Of a stretch of DNA of 24,467 nt, positions 1-12,700 are shown piece by piece. Within the stretch, counting starts at the first letter, position 1. Each line of letters begins with the position of its first letter. The translations under genes were made by a program, and so were the position numbers. The notes below the pieces were generated by a model. The model searched no databases and was not told where the DNA came from. It was given only the letters and a program-made list of their open reading frames with translations. The DNA comes from Ministeria vibrans ATCC 50519 (lineage: Eukaryota; Opisthokonta; Filasterea): contig CALSCP010000368.1 in NCBI GenBank assembly GCA_943704425.1, forward strand, positions 1-24,467, given 5' to 3'.

Positions 1-161
1 GGGGGGGGAGCGCATTGGAGGCATGGGTCAATGCGCACACAGCGAAGGGTCGTGAGTGGACGCGCAAGCGAGGAGGACGAGAGAGAGACACAAAAAAAAA
101 AGACGCAGAAAGAAAGAAAGAAAGAAAGAGAGGAAAACAATAACACAAAAGAGAAACATAC

Positions 162-638
162 CGAATGTGAATCAGACGCTCCACCCATAGACGTCACGCT
201 CTGCTTGCTCTGCCGCCGTTCCATGACCGTGCGCTTCCACTACAGGTTCGTGAGAGAGGAATGAGTGAGCAAACAAACCGCGACAGAAAAAAAGAGATAA
301 AAAAAAAGAGGCAAAGAGGATAAGCATTGATAAGGCTGGCGACGAAGGCAATGGATGGAAGAGCGACAGGGGAGGGTGTGATCGGTTGAAGTTGACGAAT
401 GCGTCGCTTGGTCTTACCGCTGGGATTGTCGACAGTTTGTCCATCTCCTCTTGCTCGCGCCGTTTCGCCTCTTGCTCCTCTGCGAGCTTCTTATCAAGCA
501 TAGCTACAGTCGGTGCACGCGGGTGAGTCTTTATGCACCATGTAGCAGCGCCAGAGAGACGCAGAGAGAGCGCAAAATGCGAAAAATGCGAAAAATGCCG
601 GGCTTTCGCTCACCTTGCTTCCAAGCCGGAATCGACAT
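162..638 (-). CDS. Phostensin/taperin-like N-terminus, 5' part of gene (partial)
   Basis: Three exons join cleanly with GT-AG introns: 638-614, 503-418 and 239-162. The last one ends at a GTATG donor whose acceptor lies beyond the left edge, since no AG is present on this strand in 1-161. The start is the ATG at 638, where the protein begins MSIPAWKQAM. The 63 residues seen carry two copies of an IPAWK motif (residues 3-7 and 36-40), each followed by basic residues (MLDKK, TVMERRQ) and separated by a charged Glu/Lys/Arg helix. The spacing and order match my memory of the phostensin (PPP1R18) N-terminus, where an IPDWK and a PAWKR motif flank a similar helix; taperin has one such motif. In animals these proteins bind protein phosphatase 1 and actin. 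Function here is inferred. The intron after exon 2 splits the second motif exactly between Ala and Trp, which supports the splice model. A generic coiled-coil protein is the alternative. Confidence 0.72.
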
Positions 639-920
639 GGTTGATGTATATAATGTGAAAGGGTGGTTGTTTCAAGTAACAGAGGGGCGGTGGGGAAGAA
701 TCAAGAAGCAAGGAAAATTGAAATTTCTTATTAGTTATGAATGATTATAAACAGTTTACTCGACTTATACTTTCACTTTTCATGAAGATCAAAGACGCAT
801 TTCAAAATATTATCATACATTGGAAAGGTCTCCTTCTTCTTCTTCTTCAAAATATTATCATGGGTTGGATTCTTCGTTTTCATTTTATTATCAATCACAA
901 ACAAAAAAGCAACAACAACA
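639..920. other. Intergenic spacer, downstream of the LRR kinase and upstream of the IPAWK gene
   Basis: This stretch holds no convincing gene. It is AT-rich and contains a 16-bp direct repeat (TTCAAAATATTATCAT) at 801-816 and 846-861, the second copy preceded by a TTC run (about 833-848). On the minus strand AATAAA lies at 889-884, about 32 nt after the kinase stop, and could be its polyadenylation signal. The part next to 638 must hold the promoter of the leftmost gene. Confidence 0.5.
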
Positions 921-1746
921 TTATTCATTGATGTTCTCGAGCGACGTGAGAATTTGTTTGAAGGTGGGACGCTGGTTCTCGTCAACGTGCCAGCACTCCT
1001 GGATAAGACTCGCAAACTGTACAGGCGTCTCCTGCGGAATGGGCGGACGGAGACCCTGGACAATGTTTTCGGCGACACGAAACGCCTCGGACGAACCATA
1101 TTCGGAAAAGGGAATTTCGCGTGAGGCAATCTCCCAAAGAGTCACGCCGTAGCTGAAGACGTCGGCGGCAAGACCGTACGGTGCCAGGCGACACACTTCG
1201 GGGGCCTGCCAGCCAAGGGTACCCCGATGACTCGTCATGCCAGCCTCGCCGTTGACACGGGTGCTTTCATGACCCAGCAGGGGCTCACGCACCGCAGAAA
1301 CAGCAGCTCCGCTGTTGTCAGACGGGTCAGTTGCTGGATTCGTCTCACCACGCAGCATCGAGTAAAGACGGCTCTCGCCAAGATCGCCCACTTTGGCAAC
1401 CCACCGCTCGCTACAGAACACATTGGAAGCCTTGAGATCACGATGCAGAATGGGCGGCGACTGCTCGTGTAGGTAGCGCATGCCTCGCCCCACATCCGTC
1501 GACACGCTCAAACGCACATCCCACGTTAGAACAGTGTCGTTGTCGTCAAGAATTGCACGTAATGATCCGCGCTCCATATACTCAAGTACAAGGAAGGGTG
1601 CCTAAACACACGAGAGGTAGAGAGAAAGGTCAATCGACGAGTGAGCTAAAGCAAACGTCTTTTACACACATACACACACGCACCACACAAACAAAAACAC
1701 ACAAAACACACGCCACATACACACACGGACACACACACACACACAC

Positions 1747-1806
<60 letters not shown>

Positions 1807-4800
1807 GACCTTGTCGCGAGGATCGACCCCTGCGCCGTAGAAGGAGCAGAGATTGCGGTGACGCAGGTGCTGTTTGTAGAAGGAAATCTCCTTCTCAAAG
1901 TCAGTGTAGGCAGAGGGGTCGCCCTCAACCACCGCCTGGCGCAGCTTCTTGACGGCGACACTACGGCCCGCCCAGTCAGCCTTCCACACTTCGCCAAATG
2001 CCCCGCGTGCAATCTTCTTCTCAAAGACCAAATCCGAATGAGGCACGAGCCAGTAGCGTTCGACATTGTCATGCAGCTCAACGTACTTGCGCTGCGCAGC
2101 ACGCGCGCGCATTCGCGAGCGACGATAGAAGAAGGTGCCGACAAGCAGCAGAAGGAGCAGCACGGCCGCACCAGTCACACCGCCTGCAATAGACTCGACA
2201 AGTTGCGGGTTGAGGCAGTCGTCACTGGATGGGCCACTACAGCCATGCTGGCACTTGCTGTTGCAGTCGACACAGGTTCCGTCCGTCTTAAACATGGCCT
2301 TGTCGCACTATACATACCTCTATACATTCACAACGATTCTCTTCTTTCTCACTCGTTTGATTCGTACCGCGTGAAGACACAGAGGAGTGTTGCCAATGGC
2401 AAGTGTCTCGGGCGACGTTGGGCGATAGGAGAGCATGCCGGCGGGACAATTGCATGTGACGGCAAACGGGTCCGATTCTGTGGGCTCATTGCATGTGCCG
2501 GGAGCACACACATTGCGCACACAGCGAAAGAAGTACTGACAGGTGGTGCCCGAGAGGCCGTACGGGCAGCAGTCGCGCGGCGAAGGGCCCGAGCAAGACG
2601 AAAAGAGAACAATGCCGTCGGTGGTTTGGAGCTCTTCAAGGCAGAAGGGGTCGCAAAAGCCATTGCAAGCGGGCGCGTCACCGTATGTGCCGGGAGTGCA
2701 TGTAAACGCCGGAAGTTGGTTCCCTTAACAAAAAACAAAAACAAAACGAGAGCGTGTGGTTGGTTGTGTTTGCACATCTGTATCGCTATGGATTGTATAT
2801 ACCATTAAGAATAGTCGTGCCAAGTAGTTGGGGATTGACGCCGGGACTAGCGGCGGACGCGTACGTGATTTGGTTGTTTGCAAGGTTGAGCGACGTGTAG
2901 GTGGGCAGGAGGAACTGGCCGGTGAGGAGGTTGTTGGCCAGGTTGATCTCCAAAATGGAGTTGAAGGCAAGGACGATGGGCTGGGCGGCGGCCGTCGTGA
3001 TGTGGTTAAAGGAAAGGTCAAGTTTGAGGAGGAGTGGGAGGAGACGCAGGGTGTTTGTGTTGATGGTGCGCAAGTAGTTGTTGTTGAGTGAGAGGTACTT
3101 GACGCTTGCGGGGATGATGAGGGGGAAAAAGTCGAGGTGATTGGAAGCAAGAGAGAGCGACTCCAGGTTCGTCAGACCCGCCAGAGCACTGCCGACGTCG
3201 GTGAGATTATTGCCGGCTAACGACAACTGCGTGACTTGCGTGAGAGCATTGAGCCAACAGGCGCTCACATTGCGCAGACTGTTCACTTCCAAGTTGATGG
3301 TGGTGAGTGCGGGAGTGTGGTCAAACAACCCACAAGGGATATACTAAAAAAAAAAGAAGAAAAATCGTGCGTCAGTGCACGCGACAGGTCGAGTGTGACG
3401 GACTGACTTCAATGGTGTTGTTGGAGAAGTCAATCTCTTGGGCAAGCGGAGTGTGGTCAAAGAGACCGGGCGGGAGAGTGGTGAAGGGGCCGGCGGTGTC
3501 AAAGATGATGAGGGAGAGGCGCGGGTTGTGGTCAAAGAGGCCCGCTGGAATGGCGGCAATGTTGTTGACCTGGAGCGAAATGCCGATGAGGCTGGGTAGG
3601 CCGGCGAAGAGGCGGGGTGGCAGATAAGTGAGCTGACACTGGCCCATCATGATCTGCAGACAGTGCGTCAGATTGCCAAATGTGTCGTCTGTGAGTGTGT
3701 ATCCCAGTGGGTTCCCGTCCAACTGAAGCTCTTCAACGGCGAGCGGGAAGGCATCGGCGCCAATGCGACTGATCTGGTTGTACGAAAGAAGAACCTCGTA
3801 CAGTATTTCGTTGTCTACATTCAAAATGTATCAGTCTCGAACTCGCGTTCGATCTCTTGGGCATGTTGCGCCTTACACTTGAAAAGACCGTCGGGCAGCT
3901 CGGTGAGCAGATTACCCTCAAGATTAATGTAGAACATAATCGGAAAGTGGAGCATATCAAAGGGGGTGAGAGAGGTGATACTGTTGCCTTCGAGAGTGAG
4001 AAAGCGTAGGTAGTCGTTGGCGTAGAGAGCGGGGGGGAAGGGCCCTGCAAGGTTGTTGCCGGCGAGGTAGAGAAAGGACGTGGAGCGAGGCAGAAAGGGA
4101 AGTGTGGTAAGGCCGTTGTTGGAGAGGTTGATGTGGCTGATTTGAGTGGCGTTGCGGAGAAGATTGTAAGGGAGGGGAAGGTTGCCATTGCCGTTGATGA
4201 GAAGCGTGTTGAGTTGGGTGAAGCAGTCAAAGAAGCCGTCGGGGATAGTGTGAAAGGCGGCATTCTGGGCCTGGAACGTGCTGAGATTGCATAGACGAGC
4301 AATGCTCGAGGGGAAGGTGGACATGAGGCTGTTGCTGCCGACCTCGAGGGCGCGTAGCGAGTGCGCCAAGGGCAGGAAGATGTTGTCGGGGAGTGACAGG
4401 ACGTTGGTCAGGCCCGAGAGGGTGAGTGCTCCCACGTTGGGTGTGTGTGCAAAAAAGTTGACGTCGATCGAGTCGATGTTGCAGTCGGTGAGCTCGAAGA
4501 GGTACAGTTTGGGATTCTTTTCGAATAGGGAAGGGGGCAGAACGGAGAGGTCGGAGCCGCGGATGGTGACAATGGAGAGGTTGGCCATGGAGGCAAAAAT
4601 GTCGGGGGCAAGCGAGGTGAGCGCATTACCGGAGATGTTGAGGACGGTGAGCGAGCTGAGTGCGCTGACCGACGACGGCAGCTGGTCGATCTTGTTGAAG
4701 CCAAGGTCGAGGAAGAGAAGGGAGGAGAGCGCCGCAAAGGTCTCATCGGCAAATGCCCCGAGGTTGTTGGTGCCCAGGTTGAGGATTAGCAGATTGGAGA

Positions 4801-5826
4801 GGGAGGCAAAGAGACGCGGGTCGATCACCGAGATGAGGTTTTGTTCGAGGAAGAGCAGGGCGAGCGAGGTGAGATTGTAGAAGGCGTTGTAGTCGATGGT
4901 GGTGATCTGGTCGTTGTTGAGCGTAAGACTCCGGACGCCCGAGCTGCTTGAGAAGAGTGGTGGTATCTCCGGCAAGTAGTTGCTACTGAGATCTACATAG
5001 GCGATATCGGAGCAATTGAGGAACAAGGCCGAATCAACGCCGCGCAGGCCAATGCCGCATGCTGAGAAGTTCTGGAGGCGGGGCAGCGCGCCACAGAGGT
5101 TGGAAGGGATTGCGCCGAGGTTGGGTAGGTAGGAGACGTCGAGTCCCTCAAGGCCCGCGGGCAAGAGACCCGGCGGCGGCCAGGTGGTGATGGCAGCATT
5201 CTGTGCGATGTGGAGGACCCGCAGCGATTGCGGCAGCTGGTCAGGCCACGCCGTTAACTTGTTGTTGCTCACGCCGAGCACTTGGAGTCGCGAGAGACTT
5301 GCCACCGTCGCGTTGGGCAACGACGTCAGCTCGTTGTTACTCATGTTGAGAAAGAGGAGCGTGTCTTCAAGGGGAGCGAGCGCACCCGTTTGCAGTAAGG
5401 CGAGCTACAACGCGAAGAAGAGGAAACGACGGAATGGGTGTCAACTCCCAGAGAGGGGATGGGATAGATGCGCTTGCAGCCTACCTCGTTGTTGGCAAGG
5501 TCGACGTGCGACAGGTTGCGCGGCCCTTTGAAGGCGTTGGCGAGGATGGCGACAATGTTGTTTTCAGCGAAGGAGATGCTCTCGAGGTCGGTGTAGCGTG
5601 CGAGCGCCAGGTCGCGCACGTACACGATTGAGTTCCCCTGCAAGTCAAGCGACGTGATGTTTGCCGGCAAGTCGGAGGGCACCTCGTCGAGCTTGAGACT
5701 CGCACACGACGCATGTGCGTCTTGGCAGATGCACCCGGCGCTGCCGCACGCAATCGACGCCGATTGCGTGCCTGCGATGACAATGATCAGTGACACCCAA
5801 AACAGAAGGGAAACGAGCCGAGGCAT
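921..5826 (-). CDS. Receptor-type LRR protein kinase (TKL-like), 1450 aa, 7 exons
   Basis: Exons: 5826-5485, 5404-3877, 3814-3408, 3343-2803, 2723-2368, 2307-1810 and 1601-921; all phases close and the stop is TAA. Order: signal peptide (1-23), Cys-bearing LRR cap (about 26-42), a long LRR array (about 45-925, roughly 35 repeats, often with GLFDH), a Cys-rich EGF-like region (about 945-1090), one membrane helix (about 1098-1119), then a cytoplasmic kinase domain (about 1150-1445). Kinase marks: glycine loop RGAFGEV near 1160, VAVKK lysine at 1178, HRDLKASN at 1277-1284, DLG instead of DFG at 1297-1299, APE at 1357-1359. HRDLKASN and the overall pattern point to the tyrosine-kinase-like group. 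The DLG-APE gap is about 60 residues, roughly 30 more than usual, filled with Ser/Gly/Asp-rich sequence. It should sense an extracellular ligand and phosphorylate intracellular targets; the ligand is unknown. Confidence 0.93.
1719..1805. repeat. CA/TG microsatellite inside kinase intron 6
   Basis: A nearly uninterrupted (CA)n tract, broken only by two CGGA interruptions near 1727 and 1747. It sits in the 208-nt intron between the last two kinase exons. In the transcript it reads (UG)n and begins only about 5 nt after the 5' splice site (AAG/GTCTTG). Confidence 0.97.
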
Positions 5827-6033
5827 TGAATGAAAGTTATTGAAGAAGAAGACATTTCCAATTTAGTATCCATCACAAACGAAAAGTACGTCGTTATATT
5901 ATTGAATATTGAACTTTGATATTATTATACTAATAATAATTATAATTATAATTTGATTGATTAATTGATTTGAAACCATTATCATAATAAGATTATTACT
6001 GAATTGAGACACATTTAATTCGTACAGCGTAAT
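5827..6033. other. AT-rich spacer after the MFS gene and before the LRR kinase
   Basis: No gene is seen. The region 5860-6033 is strongly AT-rich with ATTATT/TAATAA and TTGATT repetitions, right after the MFS stop codon. It probably carries the 3' end of the MFS transcript and the promoter of the kinase gene. Confidence 0.5.
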
Positions 6034-7986
6034 TTACGTCTTGGAATGATACTTGGCGGCAACGGGTCGGAGCAGTGCCATAGAGACAAAGGCTGTGCCA
6101 CAAATACCGGCCATTATGATCATAAGGTCGTCATAGACAAAAGGAGTCGGGTTGGGCGTGCCGGGCGGGACAAGTTCCATCAGACGACTCACGGTGACTG
6201 TTTTCTGCTCGATAAGCAGCGGAAGTTGGTCCTTGGGCAGACTAAAGGCGGCGTGAAAGGTCGCGTCGTCGAGTTTGTCCGTGAGCGACACACACGCATT
6301 CTTGAGAGACGATTCGCGCACACCGGCCGCCAAGGACGGACCCAAAATGGCGGCGGGGAGGACAGCAACAAGGGTACGCGCCGTGATGGTGCCGACGTGA
6401 CGCAGACCGTACGTGTCGCCAATGAGGGCAGGCCAGAGGGCCGCCGAGCCACCAAAGCAGCCAACAATGGCCGTGACCGAGCCAAAGAAGACGGCCAAGG
6501 GCAGCATGGGTGGGTAGGCGGTGGCGCCCTCAGCAGCCGCGACACTGGCGTGAATGGATGCGAGTGCGGTCAGGTAGAGTACAGGCGAGGCACCCCACAT
6601 GGCCATGTAGGTGAGACGGCGCGCGCGAAACGGATCACCAATGCGCTTGGCAAGTGCATCGCTGGCGTTGCTCCACAGCAGCCGACCGCCCAGGTTGCCT
6701 GCAGACATGGTGGAGACAAAGGCGGCGGCGACGGCAGCATTGACCACGGTGGGCATGGTCGTGCCAAAGGCGTCCACCAGCATGGTGTGGCCCGTCGACA
6801 CGATGCCGTACGCACCGGCGTTGAACAGCGCCAGTCCACCCAGCATGCCCCAGAACTGCGGTATTCGCATTGCCTGTGCGGCGTCCACGTTGAATGCAGT
6901 GAGGGATGCGGACGGGGAGGCGACGCTTCCCTTTGACGAGACCGCTGCGTCGTCGGTCGGCGTCTGAGCAGGTAAGCTGTTGGGAACAAAGCCGGCAGGC
7001 GGGAGACGAAAGGCATAGGCGGATGCAACCATGGCGGAGGCGTAGAGACCCGCAAGCACGGCAAATGAACCAACAATGCCGGTGTCACCGGAGCCCACAA
7101 GGTAGATGCCCTCGCTGAGTTGGTCCCAAGAACGCAAGTCTGCCGCTGTGGCAACGACCACTTCGCGAAGCGAACCACCCACTTCGGCAAAGAGACGTCC
7201 GTCAACGGCCGACGTAGCCACACTATCAGCGCTGCCAAGCCAGGTGGGCGCGACGCGAAAGTGCTCGATAAGACGAGTGAAGAGGGGCGCCGCGATCATG
7301 GCACCGCCCCCAAAGCCAACGATGCACGACGACGAGGCGAATCCTTTACGGTCGGGAAACCAGCGGAGAAGAGCGGCAACTGGCGGTACGTAGGCCCAAC
7401 CGTTGGCGAGACCCCACACGAGACCGCCGGCATACAGGATGGGCAACGAGCCAGTGGCGGCCGCCACCGACGCGAGGGTGAAGCCGCTGCCCAAACTGAG
7501 GGCGCCAGCAAGAACCGACGCGCGTGGCCCTACACGATCCTGTGTTGACGAAAGTAGTGCACCAAAAGCAAAGCCGCCCTATATAAAAACAAACGAAGTT
7601 ACTTTCGTTTCGTTTGAATAAAACGTTACCATCACGAGTGTAAACACGACGGACGTGTCGCTGAGAGCCCAGTCGCCAGCGGCAGGCGCCACCACACCCG
7701 TTAAGCGTGTGAGGGGTTGATTGAACATGGACCAGGCATAGATGCTGCCGAGCGCCAAGTGCGTGATGACGGATGGGACAATGAAGCGGAAGCGATTCAA
7801 ACGGGGCGCCGTCTCCTCGGACACGGTGATGTGATGCGGAAGGAGACGCGCGCGTCGTAGTGAGCGCATCATGAACCCTTCGCGGTCGGAGTTCGAGGGA
7901 AGCGCAGAGGAGGCCAAGCGCACCGGAGCGCGGCAGTTGAAGTAGCAACGAACTGGCGTGGTGAGTAGTCTTGAAAGTCGTAACAT
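6034..7986 (-). CDS. OFA-type major facilitator transporter with mitochondrial-like presequence, 633 aa
   Basis: Two exons: 7986-7630 and 7578-6034, split by a 51-nt intron (GTAACG...TATAG); stop TAA. The start is the ATG at 7986. Residues 1-31 are rich in Arg, Leu, Ser and Ala without acidic residues, the look of a mitochondrial targeting sequence. The first membrane segment reads LALGSIYAWSMFNQPL, which I recognise from oxalate/formate antiporter-family (OFA) members of the major facilitator superfamily. RWFPDRKG and GFGGGAMIAAPL in the A-loop and helix 5 region fit as well. About 12 hydrophobic segments are visible, with longer loops around residues 215-260 and 300-330. Substrate is not readable; family members move small carboxylates such as oxalate, formate, lactate or pyruvate. 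Placing it in the mitochondrial inner membrane is inference from the N-terminus only. Confidence 0.92.
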
Positions 7987-8137
7987 CAGATATTACATAC
8001 AGTGTGTGTGTGTGTGTGTGTGAATTTAAGTATGTATGTATGTGTCTATGTGTGCGAGCAAGACAATCAGAAGAAAATAAGTATTAAGTCGAAATTTGTG
8101 TAGGTGCATAAAAAGTAGTCTAGAGCAGCGACAGTAG
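7987..8137. other. Spacer between TPI stop and MFS start, with TG repeat
   Basis: The 151-nt gap between two genes on the same strand contains a (GT)n tract at 8002-8022 and a TATG-rich stretch to about 8052. It must serve both as the 3' region of TPI and the promoter of the transporter. No clear poly(A) signal or TATA box is seen. Confidence 0.5.
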
Positions 8138-9511
<1,374 letters not shown>

Positions 9512-9778
9512 TGTGCACTGATTAGTGTGTTGACTGTTGAGCTGTTAGTTGATCAGGATTCAAAGAATCAAAAAGAATACTGAAATTTAATAATTTATTA
9601 CTATTTTAGTACTAAATAGAGCTCATTCATGTTTATTCATCAATCATTCATTGGTTCAATTATAAATACTAAATACTTCCGTCTTCCACCGTAGACTTGT
9701 AATGGTGATGATGATACAAAATTAATTGCAATAATAGTATTACAATCATTATTAATTTAACATACAATTTCCATACAA
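9512..9778. other. AT-rich spacer between PH-protein stop and TPI start
   Basis: No gene is seen. The part from about 9588 to 9778 is very AT-rich. On the minus strand, directly after the TAA stop of the PH protein, the octamer ATTGTATG occurs twice 12 nt apart (near 9779 and 9767), giving two UGUA motifs in the 3' UTR. The TPI promoter must lie in the right-to-left continuation near 9512-9590. Confidence 0.5.
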
Positions 9779-12700
9779 TTAGTACGAGATCACGTCTGAC
9801 TCAGTTGTGAAGAAGACTTTGGGAGCGTCACGAGCATATTCAATGAGACGCTGCTTCCTCTGCGCAGCACTGTCAAAGGCATAGTGAATCGGTTCTTGTC
9901 GCTGGCTGGTGTCAATTGGCTCCCGTTTGTCTTGGCTCACGATGCTATTGCCAAGTTTGATAGCAATGGAGCTAAAGGGCGGTAGCTGCTGACCAGGGGC
10001 CGGGAATGGATCTCGCTGGAGTCGAAAAGACTGTTCGGCAGTGATGTTCTGCTTCTTTTCTAAGCTTTTCTTGGCAGCGGCCAATTTCTGGAGTCGTTCA
10101 TACTCCCGCGTAATTTGCACCTGCTCGCGGGCCTTGCCTGCAGCTTCTTCCGTTTCACCAGCTTCGAAAATCAACTTGGCCACGGCGGACTGCAGTAGAT
10201 CACATGTGGCATCGCTGACGACCGAGTGCACGGTGGTGAGCAATGAGGACTTGAAAGAGCGGAATCGCAGGCACATGAGCATTATGGACACCAAGATGGA
10301 CTCGATCAAAGCCCGTTTTGCTGACCCACGGGCCATGGCGTAGAGCTGAGTGGAGGGTGTGAACAAGGCTTGGCAAAACTGGCGCAGGAGCACAAGGCCT
10401 CGTTGTTTCAGCAACTCGACAGTCCACTGACGGACAGTGACTACGTGCGTCTCATCCACGTGGCGGTAGCATGCCTGCTCATCGGCAAGATCGCTGACCA
10501 CAGTCGCTGCAATAATGAGAGCCACATTTTGGCGGGCATCACCATACGGCGAGGTCGCTCCAAGGTCATCTGGCAGGTGTCGCAACATGAAAAGCTTCTT
10601 GGAAAAGTGCCAGCACTTGAAGAAGCTGAACATGTTGCCCCGACTCTCCACAAAGGCAGGATCGTGTATCTGTGCGCTGGAAGCCTGACGAAACACAACA
10701 GTGGCGTAGTGGTGGCGCGTGGGAGGGAGAACGTTGATTTGGCGTTGCTTGCTGATGAGCTGAATGCAAAAGCGCAAGCATGGATACTGCTCACGAAGAA
10801 AGACAGACAGCTCCCTGGCGGTTTTGCTTTCAAACTCCGTTTGTTGTTTGGCGTACATGTTTTTGTTCACAAGTTCAATGTCGCCACATGCAATGGTCTC
10901 ACCATTACCTGCCCACCCCTGGCAAGCATCGTGAAGACCGTCCAAAGACATGCGTTGCAGCGTCGACGTAGCGCGAGGGTCGGCAAAGGAATTCAGCTCT
11001 TGTACACGTAGTGCGCCTTGCGGTAGCACTGACTCCTTGGGCACGGATTCAATACCGGGCAACGGGGCATGATCACATTCGTCACCCCGAGCGCGACGAG
11101 GTGGACCACAAACCACAAGCAGCTCGAGTTGCTCACGCCACATGTCGATTGGGTTGTATCCGGGCATCCTGAGAGGCTCGGGCATGTCGGCCAAGTAGTA
11201 CGTGCGCGTTGGTGTTTCGATCTGGAGCTCTCCTGGCACGCCTTGTACCAAGCAGAATGTGCGAAGCGCGATAACACCGTTGGCCTTCAGGCTTTTGTGA
11301 CTGCTGTAATAGCTCAGGGTCTTGTTGGCGGGACGAAGAACAAACCAACGCTTGCGCCAGCCGCCACCCAGTTGCCCCACTCCCCGTTTCTGCAGCATGC
11401 CGGCAAAGTCGCCTGAGGCGACGAAATCGGCCGGCCACCACAACACGCTGGATGAATCAAACGGAACATGACAACCGATCCATTGGTGCATGACAGGAGG
11501 CACTTCACCCCTCATGCCGGGTGCGCGCAGACACACGTGCCGCATTATGGAGCCATCCAACGACAGGGTGTCGGAGCAGGGAGGCGCAGCAGGGTTGCCG
11601 CGCCCTGGTCGGCTCACCCGCACATTTATGGCGTGAGTATCATCATTCACAATGCTACCACTGCCGGCATCCGCGCCACTTCGAGAAGGCCGAAGGTCGA
11701 CAGCGCTGCAGTCGTCATCGCTTTCACTTTCACTGATTTCACTGATTTCACTGATCCGATCATCCAAATCCAAGCCATGATCACCACAGGCGCCACCAAC
11801 GCGATCAATAGCAGCAGCCGTAGACGAGGTGGCGATGGAACTTTCAGAATCAAGGCTGATGACGCTGGGACCACAGCCCACATTCTTGTCCTCCCCCATG
11901 TCGCAGCTGCTGGAGAACGAAGAGGCAGCGATGACGTGCTTGATGGCATCCATCCATTGTGTTTGCGAATTAAGAAAGAATGGTGCGTTGGGATTGAGCC
12001 GAGTGAGAACATTGCTGCGCTCATGGCAAGTAGCGTCGACTCTGAGAAAAAAGACGCGACCGCCCCGTTGAGCGCCAGTGATCAGTTTGAAATTTTCGCT
12101 GTTCTCGCTGTCGAGCTCAATTGCTGCACCATGCAGTGGTATTTCGCCTAAGCACACTTTGCTAACAGTGTCTTCAAAATACGACAGTGTGCCTGCCACC
12201 GCATCCAGGATCCAAAAGCGCCGCTTGAACGCCTTGGTACCATCAAAGCCGCCGCGTTTCTTCATAAACCCCTTTTGCAATGGTGGCACTGATCCGAATG
12301 CTGTAGCAGCCACGGGCGAGGCATCGCCGGCGTCCGCCATGACGGACACTGCCCGATGTTCGCTGCGCCTCTCCTGTTTGATCGTGGCTGCTGAACGCGC
12401 CACAGAGTCTGCATCGACGCGGTACCGTTGGCGGAACTGAAATTCGCTGGAATAGACACTCTTCTGGATCCCGGGGATACCATCGTCAGAAGGAGGCATC
12501 CAGTGATCCATCAGTAAGGGGTGCACGCCATCAGGTAAGCCGCATACATACACGTGCATGGCAGACTCGACAATGCATTGCATTATGTCGGCGCGGTTGA
12601 ACAGGTCTCCGTCGCCGGGCTGTTGGGTTTTGCCATCAAGTGGCACCTGTCGGCCACTAACAAGTGGTACGTGGCCAGTGGTATTGTCAAAGACACGCTC

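Noticed and set aside
1719-1805. CRISPR-like or tandem array
   Set aside because: It is a simple dinucleotide microsatellite with no spacers; all other repeats here are also simple or two-copy.
1858-2808. 316-codon plus-strand open frame
   Set aside because: It is antisense to kinase exons 5 and 6, has no family resemblance and crosses two introns of the supported gene.
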